Positions 23,764-35,761 are shown, counted from the stretch's first letter. The stretch is DNA of 64,000 bases from Silene latifolia (GCF_048544455.1 NC_133530.1:19149748-19213747), one strand, 5' to 3'. The notes: generated by a model from the sequence alone, not told the origin. Translations and numbers: made by a program.

Positions 23764-23991
23764 TTTAGAGTAGGTCAGCTTTAATGATTGTAGTCTCAAC
23801 TCTCAACTCTCAACATGCTCAGGAGTCAGGACTTCAGAAATTTATTACCGAAAGACTTTTTATTTACTTCAATGATTACCTATTGGCCATTTTACGTAAC
23901 TTGTTTAACTTAAGCAATCAAAAAGTCCAAAGAAAAACACATAAGCAGATACAAGCTACAACAAGATGCACTGTAAAATTGTAAAACTAGG

Positions 23992-25360
23992 ATGGCTGTT
24001 GATGATCATCCTACTTACTTTCCAAGTTTCTTCAAGATTATTCTTGAGCCGAGACACGACCTTCATAAATTGGTACGTACTACACTAATCCTCGATTTTT
24101 CCATTCGGGGTTGGCGCGTTGCTGTATTGGTTTCGATTCCTATCTACTGCATGCATGGTGAATATATACCCCATAGGTACTAAGTGTTGATGTGGTGTTA
24201 ATGAAAACTAATAATTGTATCAGGGAATTCCAAAGTAGTTCATGGCAGATCATGGGAGCAATCTATCGGATGTCGTAAGCCTCAAAATTCCAACTGGTAA
24301 GAAATGGAAAGTCGGGTTACTGAAAGAAAATGGCAGGGCTTGGTTTAAAGATGGTTGGCCTGAAGTTGTGAACTTCTATTCAATATGTCATGGCCATTTC
24401 TTGATGTTTACTTATGGAGGAAAGTCTCAGTTTACTGTGTATATTTTCGACATGACGGCCTGTGAGATTGAGTACCCTCTTGATCTTCAGGAAACAGTGG
24501 AACACTGGAACTGCAGAAGAGAGTGAGTGAAGTTAATACCAAGATAAAATCTACTGCACCTATTTCTTCATCAAAAGGTGCATTTTTTTTCCATTTCTTT
24601 TTATGTGTTGGTTTACGACGAAATGAACTCTTTATTATTACAGTGTATGTCTCTTTGTTGGACATTTCACATTCGCCTTTTGGATACAGTATTGAAGGCC
24701 GGAAGGATATGGCTGAGTCCATCACTTGATAGCGCTGTCACGGGTTCATTTCAGATACTTCCAGTAGAATTTGGGAAGATGGGGTTGTTTGCAAGTATTT
24801 CTTATCATTTGTTGGATGAATCAAATGTGTAAAGTTTTCACTTTTTTGCAGAAAAAGGGATGGGTGCTTTGGTGAGACGATACAGAAGGAAGTTTGTTAC
24901 TCTCACCGTTAAAATGATCAATAAGATTAATACCCAGCGCTTTGAGAACCCTTCTTTTACAGTCAGAATGCAACCGACTTATGTGGAATTTATGTTTTCT
25001 CTGGTAAGAATTCAACTTGAATGCATGCTTGATAAACTCAAATTGTATGTTTAAGACTGTAGGTCGGTCATTGCGTTTCCTCAAAGCTAGATTCAGGCTT
25101 TAACACTCGGGGTTGGTTATTTGTGTTATCTGATTCAGTAATGCATGTCATAATGTCAGTCCAGTGGCGATTAAAATGTCGAAACAAGAGTAAAACTACT
25201 AGAGAATAGTAGAATACTGCGTAACAACATTAATGATTCTAGTTTAATTTGTTTTGATTTGGTCTCGCAGAATGTACCGTCAAACTTTGCTGCTGCCATG
25301 CACATAAGTAGTAAACCAGGAAATTACACATTGGAAAACTCAAGCGGTGGTAATTGGAGA
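23992..25360 (+). pseudogene. B3-domain gene copy, broken
   Basis: Paralogue of the gene at 16168 with the same exon plan: 23992-24072, from 24224, an exon from about 24852, and a last exon from about 25272. Exon 2 has TAG at 24236-24238, where the intact gene has Lys, and loses frame near 24500. The last exon matches only to about 25355 (KPGNYTLENSSGGNW) and then runs into unrelated purine-rich sequence, so the second B3 domain is cut. Splice sites are mostly kept, so decay is fairly recent. Confidence 0.85.
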
Positions 25361-25599
25361 GAGAAGGGAGAAAATGTGTGGCTGCAAAAAGAATTTAGAG
25401 AGGGGAAAAAAAGACGGTCAATCTGAGAGACTGGAGATGACCAGAAAGTAAAGCCCACTAAATGTTATCTTTGTATGGGGCAGCGTTAAACAAGCCCACA
25501 TAAGCAGCCCAGCGCAAGAAAAGACCAACGCCTAAACGACATCATATGCTGCGTTTAAAACTGTTCATATGAACAGTACACACCCCTTAGAGACTTTTA
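25361..25599. other. sequence joined to the broken B3 copy, unassigned
   Basis: Purine-rich sequence that replaces the end of the B3 gene. No homology to other parts of the window was seen. Confidence 0.4.
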
Positions 25600-25996
25600 G
25601 GGTCCGTTTGGATACAATTTTAGGAGGGAAGGGGAGGGGAGGGGGAGTGAGGGGAGGTGAAGGGAGGGGAGAGAAGGGGAGGGCAAATGAGATGTGGGTG
25701 TTTGGATAACAAAAAATATGAGGGGAAATGGAAGGGGAGGAAGGAGGGAGATGAAGAATGGATGGAGGATTGAAGGATGTTGGTGGTATAATTAGAGTCC
25801 AAATAATGTTTTCTTTCCAAATCTTGCCACCATTGGAAAGATTATAGTTTGTTCTATAGGAGGGAAAATAAGTCCTATCATTTCTCTCCCCTTCCATTTC
25901 CTTTCTCCCATATTTTTTTATCCAAACAAAGGAAATTAAATCCCTCCCTTTCCCTCCCCTCCCCTTCTCTCTAATTCATTCAATCCAAACGAACCC
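25600..25996. mobile_element. Tourist-like (PIF/Harbinger) MITE
   Basis: Ends GGGTCCGTTTGGAT and ATCCAAACGAACCC are inverted, and both flanks are TTA (25597-25599 and 25997-25999), the usual Harbinger target. The left arm is an extreme G/A run and the right arm a C/T run, so a transcript could fold into a long hairpin. Confidence 0.8.
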
Positions 25997-26083
25997 TTAG
26001 TGTAAGGTGACTAGGTGAGACGGTGAGTAGATGAGTAGATTACGTAAAATAGGAACATGTGCAATTGTGCATAATTAATACTA

Positions 26084-26439
26084 GAGCATCCACAATGGTA
26101 AGCTAGTTGGTACTAGCTTACCTTTGACACATCATTTTTTTGAGTAACAACAATTTCAAGCTACAAGTTACTCCAATGGTGAATCCAATTTAGTATTAGC
26201 TTGATGAGACCTCTTTTCTATTAATTTATTTAATTCTTAATTACTAAATAAAAAAATAAATGAGACAACTATTTTTCTATTGGTTATATTTTCTTGTGGG
26301 ACCATTTGAGCTACTAGCTCCATGGAGCTACTAGCTCAATTTAAGCTAGTTGATGTGGAGTGCTCCAATGGTTAAGCAAGTAGCTTGAAATCTTTTTTAT
26401 TTGCAAGCAAGTCCTTTTAGGTAACCATTGGAGATGCTC
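26084..26439. mobile_element. Tourist-like MITE
   Basis: Inverted ends GAGCATCCACAATGGTAA and TAACCATTGGAGATGCTC, flanked by CTA on the left and TTA on the right. Internal sequence alternates repeats of AAGCTAGT and TAGCTTG. No coding capacity. Confidence 0.7.
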
Positions 26440-26559
26440 TTATGCTAAATTATACGAGTGTGGACAAAATATTCATCTACTTTCAATTTTTTTAACATAG
26501 CCATGTAACCCATGTTAGATATTACCGAACTTAAACGTAGCCATGTAGGGTGTGATTTA

Positions 26560-28205
26560 GAGCACCCACAATAGAGAGGATGTACCCTCTAGCACCCTCT
26601 CTCCTATAAAAGGAGGTCCTCTCTATTGTGGAGATATATAGAACATCCTCTTAGCAAGACGATGTTCTCTACTTCCTCTACTTTTAGAGGAAGTATAGCA
26701 TTGGCACTTGTGCCAACTATCTAATAATATTTTTCAATGTGGATTATTTCCCTTTATTTTTTTTCTTTTGTAAAAAGTTAAAATGTACATAAATGGGTAG
26801 AGGATGGATAAAAGGAACCTCTCTATTGTGGACAAAAATATAGAGAGGAGGATAAACATAGTGGAAATGGAGGTGGGTCATAGAGAAAGTGATATGTCAA
26901 AAAATGAGAGGGTGAAAGAACAAATAAGAGGATCATACCATCATCTCTATTGCTCCTCTTAGAGCATCCACAATAGAGAGGATGCTATCTTCCTCCTATT
27001 TTTCCACTTTTCCTCTATTTTTTCGACACCTCATTTTCTCTTTCATCAATCTCATTTCTCACCATTACCATCCTCTTCCATTATTTTTTTCCACAATAGA
27101 GAGGATCCTCTCATATTAACTCTCTTACTTTAAATAATCTTAAAATTCTATAAAAGATAAAAATAAAAGAATTATTATGCACAAGACAAATAGTGATTGG
27201 TTTGAGGGCACTAGGGCCAATATAAGATTTCCTCTAAGACCATCCACAATAGAGAGGGGCTTATCTTCCTCTTATTTTACCTCACTCCCTCTAATTTTTG
27301 GACACCTCATTTTCTCTTTTATTCATTTTATTTCTCACCATCTTCATCCTCTTTCTTTTAATTTCTCACACAATAGAGAGGATCCTCTTATGTTTCTCTC
27401 TTACTTAAATTACTCTACCAATTTTTATTAAAGAAAAAAAGTAAAAAAATTATTGTCCATCTGGCAAAAAATGGTTGATTAGTAGGCACAATGGCCAAAG
27501 TTAGCTTTCCTCTAAAATCCTCTAAAAGTAGAGGAAGTGACTACCTTCCTCTTGTTAAGAGGACACTTAACATAAGTTCCACAATAGAGAGGATGTCCTC
27601 TTAGAAGAGAGAGAGTATTAAGAGGATGTTCAATCCTCTCTATTGTGGATGCTCTAAAACTAGAGGAAAATAGAGGAAGTAAGCATCTTCCTCTTGCTAA
27701 CAGGATATGTTATATGTGCCTCACAATAGAGGATGTCCTCTTAGAGCATGTACTATAGAGAGGAGAGTTTCATCCTCTTATTTCTTATCTCTCCCTCTAA
27801 TTTTTTGACACCTCATCATCTCTTTCCTCTACTACATTTTCCACTATCTATATCCTCTTCCTCTTCTATTATTCAATTTTTCTCCTACAATAGAGAGAAT
27901 CCTCTTACATTACTTTTCTTATTATTTTAATTTTTTATAAAAAATAAAAAATAAGAAAGATAGCTACATGTAAAATGGTAACTAGTAAGTGGGCACAAGG
28001 GCCAAGATGAGCTTTCCTCTAAAATTAGAGGAAGAAGCTATCTTCCTCTTACTAAGAGGATGGTTACTAGAGAACCCACAATAGAGAGGATCTCCTCTTA
28101 GTGGAGAGAGAGTGCTAAGAGGAGGGGTGATCCTCTCTATTGTACATGCTCTTAGAGGAAAGAGAGTGTTAAGAGGATCTCTCATCCTCTCTATTGTGGG
28201 TGCTC
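26560..28205. mobile_element. nested cluster of Tourist-like MITEs
   Basis: Outer ends GAGCACCCACAATAGAGAGG (26560) and CCTCTCTATTGTGGGTGCTC (to 28205) are inverted and flanked by TTA on both sides. Inside are further ends of the same kind: near 26955/26962 (GAGCATCCACAATAGAGAGG), 27241, 27372, 27582, 27633-27653 (inverse), 27721, 27748, 27888, 28075 and 28132. At least three or four copies appear to be inserted in each other. No genes. Confidence 0.75.
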
Positions 28206-28455
28206 TTATACTCTAGATAAAGATAAACTCTTGTGAAGTATTTTGGATGGTGAGCATAGCATAATGCTTTCTTTGTTGTAACTTATGGTATATGGGGAAA
28301 AATTAATAATGTAAAGGGCATCATGAGAAATGTTCTAACCTCAAAGATATAATGAGCCGTTATGTCTAAGGGTACCATGCACATAAAAATGAAACCTCAA
28401 GAGTACCATGAGCCAATTCTTAAAACACAAATTGTCATTTATGACGGAATATTCG

Positions 28456-28600
28456 TCCTTGCGACGGGTTAAATATTACCCACATGAAGAGATAAGACAA
28501 AAACAAAGTGTTTAGGAGTAGCATTTTGTTTGGTCTGATTTACCCCATATGGATATCATTTGATACGTTGCAAACTTGGACGGATTACCCGTCACAAGGG
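28456..28600. mobile_element. small MITE with CCTTGYGACGGGT ends
   Basis: TCCTTGCGACGGGT at the left and ACCCGTCACAAGGG at the right are inverted repeats. The same right end (ACCCGTCACAAGGG) recurs at 30731-30744. 28206-28455 otherwise shows nothing. Confidence 0.5.
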
Positions 28601-28798
28601 AGATTTGTTATTCTTTAAAATGGGAGCACCATAGAAAATCTGATGAAATTAAGAAATATCAGGGGTTGATTATCCAAATAATAGTACAAACATTATACTT
28701 TATCTTGATTATTAGTTTACCTTTATTTTTACTTTTAATTAAATGATAAGACCATTTTAAGAATAATGTTATTAGATAACAAGTGAATAATTATGGAA

Positions 28799-31700
28799 TC
28801 TATAAAATACTATTAAAAGGCATCCTAAAAAATGCCAACTAGATAAAGCCACGTAGGATGTGGAAAAGCCACATAGACATTCACATTGCCACCTTGGTTA
28901 AAATTGACACACGCCTACCAAACCATTCTTCACGCAGACATATATACTATATAGTTAAAACGCTACTTATACTATTTAATTTTATTCCACGTGTCATTTT
29001 TAGATTGATTAATATTAATTATTTTTAATTTATATTACTTGATTAATGACAATTGACAACATAACATTAACTTATAAAATTAACATTTTAATTCAATGTT
29101 TTGTAATAAAACATGTTAATGAATTGATTAAATTTTTTCATAGGCTTTTTTTTAGTTTATTTTCATATGATGAAATATTGGTTGAAAATGTTGTAATTTT
29201 TTTTTTTGGGTAAAAAGTTAAACTTAACTTTCCTGAAATTGTACCACTTAAAATTTACACCTACGTCTATTTATTTAAGATCGTTATACAAACCTTTTTA
29301 ATTAAAACTAAAATAATTCTGAAGTTTAATAATATTCTTAAAAGTAAAGGTATGACATTTTATTTCAACCACTATTTAAGATCAATGATAATAATAGTAA
29401 TTTTCATTAGCATTTTTTCCTAGTTGTTTTACCTCTTGAGCTTCTCACTAATGAATTATTTTATTTAATAATACTCATAACTCAAAAATAAAAAAAAAGG
29501 CCAATTAAAAGATGGAAAGCAATAGTTTATAATGGCTATTAAACCTACAATAGTTTTCATTCACTAATCCTCCATTTAATAACTATTACTCATGAACTTC
29601 CAAATTACAAACTATATTGCATGGTTGAATTAAAAAATTCCAAAAAAAAAAAATCTGTAACTTACCAAAATTCACATCAAAATTTCTTAATTTACAATTA
29701 AAATTCTCATATTACAATAAAAAGAAATGTTAGTGAATTGATTAACATTTTTCATAGTAATATATAAGCTCATAAAAGTTATACATTTATTTATTTATTT
29801 CAAATTACACAAACTTGAAAAAAAAAAAAACAAATGAGTAGCTTAATAATATTCTTAAACGTAAAATTACGGCATTTTATATTCAACCATTATTTAAGTT
29901 CAACCCACGATAATTTTCACATAAGTTCAATGATTTTCTTAAAGGCATCGTCGAATTTTCTCACAAGTCTCTTCTAATATCCTACCCTAACTGTTACTCC
30001 ATTTAACTCTCATACTAATTTCGCAATAATTCCTACTATATACAACATTTTGAATGCTTTTGTATTTTTCCTAATAAATATTTATGTCATTTAAAGTTCA
30101 CAAATTCTCATTGAAGACATGACATATCCGTCACAAGCTGAAGACGGATACCATTTTACCTCACAATGTACCCACTTTTTCTCTCTCTGCAACACTATTC
30201 ATGTGGTCTAGACCTGGCAAACAGATCGGGTCGTGTCGAGTTCGTGTTCGTGTCACATGTAAACGGGTCACGAACCCTTTAACCCAAACCCGACCCAATT
30301 AAATTTCGTGTCGTGTTCATGTCGACCCACTTACATAAATGGGTCATCAAGCCTCAACCCTAACCCGTTAATTTCGTGTCGGGTTCGTGTCGTGTTTTCG
30401 TGTTTTGTCTATATTTGGAAAGTGTAAGTATATTTATGCGATGGAAAATCAAGAAAAATTATGATTAATTTAGTAAATAGGTTATTCGTGTCGGGTTCGT
30501 GTTTAGAGAGCTCAACCCAAACCCAACCCGATTAAATCTCGTGTCGTGTTCGTGTCGACCCACTTACATAAATGGGTCATTAAAGCTCAACCCAAACCCA
30601 TTAACTTCGTGTCGGGTTCGTGTCGGGTTTTCGTGTCGTGTCATTGTTTGCCGCCTCTAATGTGGTCCCCTTTCTCCACTAACCCACTTTGTTACCATTT
30701 TATCTCACAAAATATCCGTCACAAATGGTAACCCGTCACAAGGGAGACCAATTGTTTAAAGTTTGTGAACACTAATTTTAGTGTACATTATTTAACTTCC
30801 AAATTAGCATTATTTAGTCTCTCCTATTTAAGAACGTCTCACTTGTTTTCCTCCAAGACCTTGTGGTGAAGTCGTTTGGTTAGCGGCTAACTCTTGATGA
30901 CATGCATACTCCACAAGTAAATTACTTTTTATACAACTAACAATTTCAATATTTCAATTTGGTTTTAAAGTTTTCTAATTCGTACATAATCAAATTCTAA
31001 AATTTATGAATCTTTATTAGTTGATGATCAAAATTAAAGAATAAGCATATGATCAATGATGAAATAAATTCCGATTTCATTTGATATTCACCAAAAAAAA
31101 ATGAACTATCTAAATTTTTAGTTTTCCTAGAGATAATCCGTGATTTTCACGGGTTACAAAATTAATTTTAACTAAAAAAGATAATAAAAAAAGTAAAAAA
31201 AATATGAAAGGACAAAGTAGCAATTAATATACTAATTATCCACATTATGTAAATCATCATCTTCCACGCATTACTTCACTTTATAACCACAATATCTCTA
31301 CTTAATGCCAAATTTTTCATATTCTACAATTATGAGATCAATTCAATAAAATTTTGCCTAAAAAGATGATCAAATGATAAGAAATCTAACACATTCCTAG
31401 AAAAAAAAATGACATAAAAGGTTGTCTATTTTTACCTATATATTTTATTTTGGTTTGATTTTTCAAAAAAAAATCATATTTTTACTTTGTGGTGAGTTGA
31501 AGTCAAATTAATGGACAAGAAATTAAGAGATAAAAGAGAACTAGAATAAAAAAAGAGAACAAAATGACACGTATTTGTATTGTATAATTCGTTATTGCCG
31601 TTATCGAATGTTGTTAAAGACACTTGAGATCGTCGATAATCAAATATAATCATCCATTATGCCGAATGGAGGTCCAACTTTGTTGAATAAAACCCTAACT

Positions 31701-32368
31701 TGATCAAATTGTATAATTTTTAATTTTAGTCTCACATTTTAAATAGCAATGTAATGTTTTGGGATATTTTTAATATATTCGTAACTGTTAATGTATATTT
31801 AATTTATTGAGAATTTGAGATTGATATTAACAACATATTACAAATGTATCAACCAAAGCAAATTTAGTGTAAATATAGTATTCCTTATGTTTTTATCAAG
31901 TGACTTAAAAATAAATTTATACTTTCTTTGTATAAATAGTATACCTTTTAATTTTAATGTAAAAATGTTGCATGAGTATTGATTTTGCTTTGTCTATTAC
32001 ACACTTCTCATTTAAATTGTATTTACTTGATTAAACGTTACAACGGTTAATAGAAAATGAGGGAAAATAATAATTTACTTTATAAAATATCATTGTTATT
32101 TCCAAACGTACAGAAAAAAAAAAGTATATACCTATGATTAACAGTTTAACACTTCTTATTATCATTTTGATAGAATTGGACTAAGAAAAATATAATTCAG
32201 TCATCGAACAAAATTTATATAATTCTGTAACAAAACCTAAAATAAAAATAAAAGAATGATAGGTTACAATCACACACACAAAAAAAACTCAACATAATTA
32301 TGTGAATATCAAGCCATTACAAAAGTAATAAAAAATATTTACGTGATTTTCACGAGAAATTAAACTAG
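28799..32368 (+). mobile_element. non-autonomous Helitron-like element 1
   Basis: The left end TCTATAAAATACTATTAAAA after an A is typical of plant Helitron 5' ends. The right end has a short hairpin (CGTGATTTTCACG, 32342-32354), then CTAG (32365-32368), followed by T, as expected for insertion between A and T. No Rep/helicase frame; very AT-rich. It carries a hAT MITE at 30209-30659 and another CCGTGATTTTCACGG hairpin at about 31138 that may be an older internal end. Confidence 0.55.
30209..30659. mobile_element. hAT-type MITE, 451 bp
   Basis: A perfect 8-bp duplication ATGTGGTC flanks it (30201-30208 and 30660-30667). Ends TAGACCTGGCAAAC and GTTTGCCGCCTCTA are imperfect inverted repeats. 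The interior is packed with TCGTGTCGGGTTCGTG and ACCCAACCCGA blocks in opposite orientations, a repeat type widespread in plants. Confidence 0.88.
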
Positions 32369-32698
32369 TATATATACTAAAAAAAGGCATGACAAAGCAT
32401 CACATTACCTTTGACAAAAATTTTGCAAACCACGTCGTTATGCATTTATTTTATTTTATTTTAGCAAAAAAAGATAAATTGTTGTAAGAGTTTGTAGGAT
32501 TAAACACAATCATTAAAATTGGCTTTTCATTTTCAAAGTAAATTAAACAATCGTTAAACATAAAAATAAAAAATAAATTTTGAAATTTTATTGTTAGAAT
32601 AAATTTTACGGATAAACTAATCGTTATTCTTTCAACGTTTATAATCCGCACCATATTCTTTCAATACAATGTTGACCGATTAATCTACCTTGAATTGT

Positions 32699-33297
32699 AC
32701 TCCCTCCTATTCACTATGATGTTCCACATTGCTTTTCGAGTAATTTTTAAGAGAATTGAGATTTGTGGTGGAAAATGTAGGAAATGGAAAGAGAAAAAGG
32801 AACATACATCGGATGTAGTACCTCCAACCTTTTTTCTTTTTTGAGCATATATGTATTTTTGTTGAGTTTATGACCTCAAACTTTATTTGTTTTTGAGCAT
32901 GTGTATTTTTTTGAGCATATTAAAGTTTTTAAGTTAGATTTTAATATTTTTCCCGTCAAAACTCAAATTTAAGTAAATTTATACGTAATGTTTTTGAGTT
33001 TTATTGTAATTTTGTAGAGTTTAATGTTGAAGTAAATAAACTCAAAAACTTTATAGTAAAACTCAGAAACTTTAAAACAAAACTCAAAATTTTTATTATA
33101 ATATTCAGAAACTATAGAATTGGAGGTAGTACATCAGATGTATAATCCACTTACTGAAATGGAAAGCAAGAGAGAAAATGTGGGATCATAAGTCCTAAGA
33201 ATGACGAATTATAGACTAATAAAGAAAATAAAAGATCTTAGTAAATTGGTCGTTGTAGAAAATGTGGAAGATATTAGAAGATAGGAGGGAATAGTAC
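32699..33297. mobile_element. Stowaway-like MITE interrupted by a second MITE
   Basis: The left end TACTCCCTCCTATTCAC and right end ATAGGAGGGAATAGTA resemble Stowaway termini. The match is imperfect and interrupted by the element at 32807-33140. Confidence 0.5.
32807..33140. mobile_element. Mariner/Stowaway-like MITE
   Basis: CATCGGATGTAGTACCTCCA and its inverse TGGAGGTAGTACATCAGATG form ends of about 21 bp, flanked by TA on both sides (32805-32806 and 33141-33142). The interior has repeated AACTCAAAA/TTTTTGAG words. Confidence 0.7.
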
Positions 33298-33680
33298 GCA
33301 AATAAAAATATAAAAAATTTTATTTTGAAAAATTATTTTTGATTGAATTTATTACGTAACTCAACTGTTTTTAATGAAGGAACAATAAAATAAAACAAAT
33401 GACTGGAATGGAGGGAGTTTAATAAAAAAAAAAGACTTCAAAAAAAAAAATCAAAGACAACAACAACAATAATAACAATAATCGTGGCAAAACACTAATA
33501 AACGTAGCAATATTAGTGGCATTATACAAATATACGTATTGACTAATAGATTTTTTTTTCTTACAAGGCCTTTTTGTCCTCGGTATTCAGTACGATCGCA
33601 AACATGAGCTTGCATAACACATTAACAATCTAACGTCCCAACATAGCTAGATTCGTGAATTTCACGGATAATAAAACTAG

Positions 33681-33912
33681 TTAGAATACTAAATGATCAA
33701 GTAAGCCATTAGACAACGGTAAGTAGAGAAAGGTAAACAAATACCGTAGCGAGAGAGTATTATTAAAACGTCAATCATGTCATACAAGTAACAAGTGTCT
33801 ATATTCCCCCCCCCTTCCCTTCAATCATTTCTCGCCTGTTATTCTCCTAAGCCGCCACACCCGCCTATCAACCCTAATTCCGCGATTTCATCTGTTATTC
33901 ACCTTCCTTACC
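33681..33912. other. possible upstream region of the exon pair at 33913
   Basis: AT-rich up to about 33800, then a C-rich stretch (a run of nine C at about 33807) and a C/T-rich, leader-like segment. Nothing else recognised. Confidence 0.3.
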
Positions 33913-34680
33913 ATGTTTCCTCCGATTAAATTTAAGCCACAAAAAATTCCCCAAATTTTTATTCTGTTACGAACTGTAACATTCAAGGCCAATACCCCGA
34001 TTAACAAACCATCTAAAGGTAATTTTGTGATTTTTTTAGCTTGATAGATTTGTGATTTTTTAGATTTGTGATTTTTCAGCCATTTGATTTGTTTGTTTGT
34101 TTTTGGTTTTGATGTAGATAGTAGGTTTTTGGAGGTTTTCCGGAATCGCTTTCGAAAAGCTATTGAAAGTGAGGTTGATTTGTACATACCCAAAAATGTA
34201 AAGGTATCGACTTGGTTGCTAAAAGTTGTGTGGTTAATATTTTTGCGTTAGTCCCTTCTAATTTTCCCCGTCCAATTGAGGGTGATATGCAGCCTGCCGA
34301 GTTGACCGCTTTTTCTTATGCATTGATTATTGCCGCTGAACTCAACCTTACAAGTTTTGACTTTGCCACGGACAGCAAAACAGTTAAATGATACCTGACA
34401 AATAACCCTGAAAATTTATTTCAAAGACCCGACCACGGTTTTTTAACCATCTGCATTAAGTCGATATGGTTTCATTTGATAGGCGTTGAATTTTGTCAGA
34501 TTTTTTGGTTACGTTCAAAAGACAACACTATTGCTGACATTTTGTCAAGATGTAATCATGAAGACTTGAGGAGGGGAAGAGGAAACACGGTGTTTCTCTG
34601 GCGATTAGTAAGACGTGATTTACGGTTTTTTAAGCCAACTATGATAAAAAAAACTTGGTGGAAGGAGCTGTAGTTGAGAA
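33913..34680 (+). pseudogene. unrecognised two-exon frame leading into an RNase H-like fragment
   Basis: ATG 33913 opens 35 codons (MFPPIKFKPQKIPQIFILLR ...). A GT-AG intron (34019-34117) with phase 1 leads to DSRFLEVFRNRFRKAIESEV ... YIPKNVK. After one apparent missing base at about 34204, the frame reads IDLVAKSCVVNIFALVPSNF and then an RNase H-like piece: ELTAFSYALIIAAEL, then ATDSKTV, a TGA near 34388, and DNTIADILSRC. I do not recognise the 5' exons. The RNase H resemblance (E, D, D spaced as in RVT_3 or LTR RNase H) is moderate. The part from 34291 is the left end of the tandem array and recurs three times. Confidence 0.4.
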
Positions 34681-34809
34681 AAGTTTCGGATTTAATTTTT
34701 TGGTGGATATTATCCTATCAAGCATGGAAGAGGACTTGAGCGGTGTTGATCATGAAAAGCAAATCTCTAAAGTTTTTGGTTTGTATATCTAATTGCTTTT
34801 GTTTTAGGG

Positions 34810-35406
34810 ATGATATTAGCCTGGTTTGTAGAGTCTTTGTATGATTTTGCAAGATATCAAGTTTTCAATGTTGACTACCGCCTTAATGCAGATCACTCAT
34901 TGCCCGGAGACGGTGCAATTTTCACAGAGATGGGGAAATTGCTTGCTATGACCAAGCTGCTTGGACATGAGGTATGTGAAACTGTCCATTCTGTACAAGG
35001 AGGTGAGATATCACAAATAATGTTGATGTGTTCTAATGACTTATGGCTTGGAGTCTTGGACTGTTGTTTATGTGGTATAGGTGGTTGCTGAAAGTCTTCC
35101 CGAAGATGTAATCCAAGGGCTGAAACAAATGTTCGAAAATATGGACACGGATGGTAGTGGAACAATCACTTATGGAGAGTTGAAGGAGGGATTGGCTCGG
35201 CTTGGATTAAAGATTCCTGAAAGTGAAGTGGAGGCGCTAATGAAAGCTGTAAGTAACTCTTTTACTGTTGTCTTTTGCCAGAGCTAAGTTGGTCATTCTT
35301 AAAAGAATTTGTGTGTAAATTTCGGTGCTCAACATGGAAGTGAATCGATCGATTACATTGAGTTCATTGCAGCCACGCATCACAGATACAGGCTTGAAAG
35401 TGATGG
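34810..35406 (+). pseudogene. CDPK exon module A1 (EF-hand part of a calcium-dependent protein kinase)
   Basis: Three exon-like blocks with GT-AG borders: to 34971 (MGKLLAMTKLLGHE), 35081-35248 ([20 protein letters not shown] ... ALMKA) and about 35327-35406 ([20 protein letters not shown] ...). In plant CDPKs this is the end of the autoinhibitory junction followed by the calmodulin-like domain. EF-hand 1 has a canonical loop, [12 protein letters not shown]. The EF-hand 2 loop [12 protein letters not shown] lacks Asp at positions 1 and 3 and probably cannot bind calcium. The kinase domain and EF-hands 3-4 are absent, so it is not a working kinase. In this copy the acceptor before the third block is damaged (TTTCGGTGCTC where others have TTTCCAGGCTGCTC). 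Confidence 0.8.
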
Positions 35407-35741
35407 GTAAGTTACTGCAGCTATTTCAGAGTTTCTACGATTTTCAATGCAAGTACTTTGCAGCTGGTTTTCCAGATTATTCCTGTATTTTTTTTTTCAT
35501 TACTACCTCTACTGTTGGGGTTTTACTCACATTTGAAGATCCGAGCTGAGTGAGCTCCTAACAGCAATACTTCAACAGCCTACCATCTGTTCGATTTTGC
35601 AGTACTTCCATCTGTTTGAAGTAGGAATGTGGGTAGGAATTATTGACGGGTCTGTCACCAAACTAATTGCAAAACAACATGGCAATACAAATTACTTTCT
35701 CCGTTAGTTTGGTTTCCTTACATTTCCTTTTACTAGTTGTT

Positions 35742-35761
35742 GTACGGCGCGCGCGCCGTAC
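35742..35761. repeat. 20-bp perfect GC palindrome
   Basis: GTACGGCGCG followed by its inverse CGCGCCGTAC, between CDPK modules. It recurs at 41720-41739 and 47703-47722; the copy near 48890 in unit C is altered (TATGCGCGCGCGCGCAC). Confidence 0.85.

Larger units (their letters stand above)
32369..33680 (+). mobile_element. non-autonomous Helitron-like element 2
   Basis: It starts TATATATACTAAAAAAAGGC directly at the end of element 1 and ends with hairpin CGTGAATTTCACG (33654-33666), then CTAG (33677-33680) and T. No coding capacity. The 5' TC is not obvious, so the left border is less sure than the right. Confidence 0.5.

Noticed and set aside
25565..25897. Pro/Ser-rich minus-strand frame
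   Set aside because: Product of the purine/pyrimidine-biased MITE arms.
32451..32654. Small minus-strand frame in AT-rich DNA
   Set aside because: Low-complexity composition, no homology, lies inside a Helitron-like element.
34810..35091. 93-codon frame read through the CDPK first intron
   Set aside because: The GT-AG intron 34972-35080 gives a better CDPK match when removed; the extra residues are intron.
34893..35165. Minus-strand 90-codon frame repeated in each array unit
   Set aside because: It is antisense to the CDPK exons and conserved only because the DNA is duplicated.
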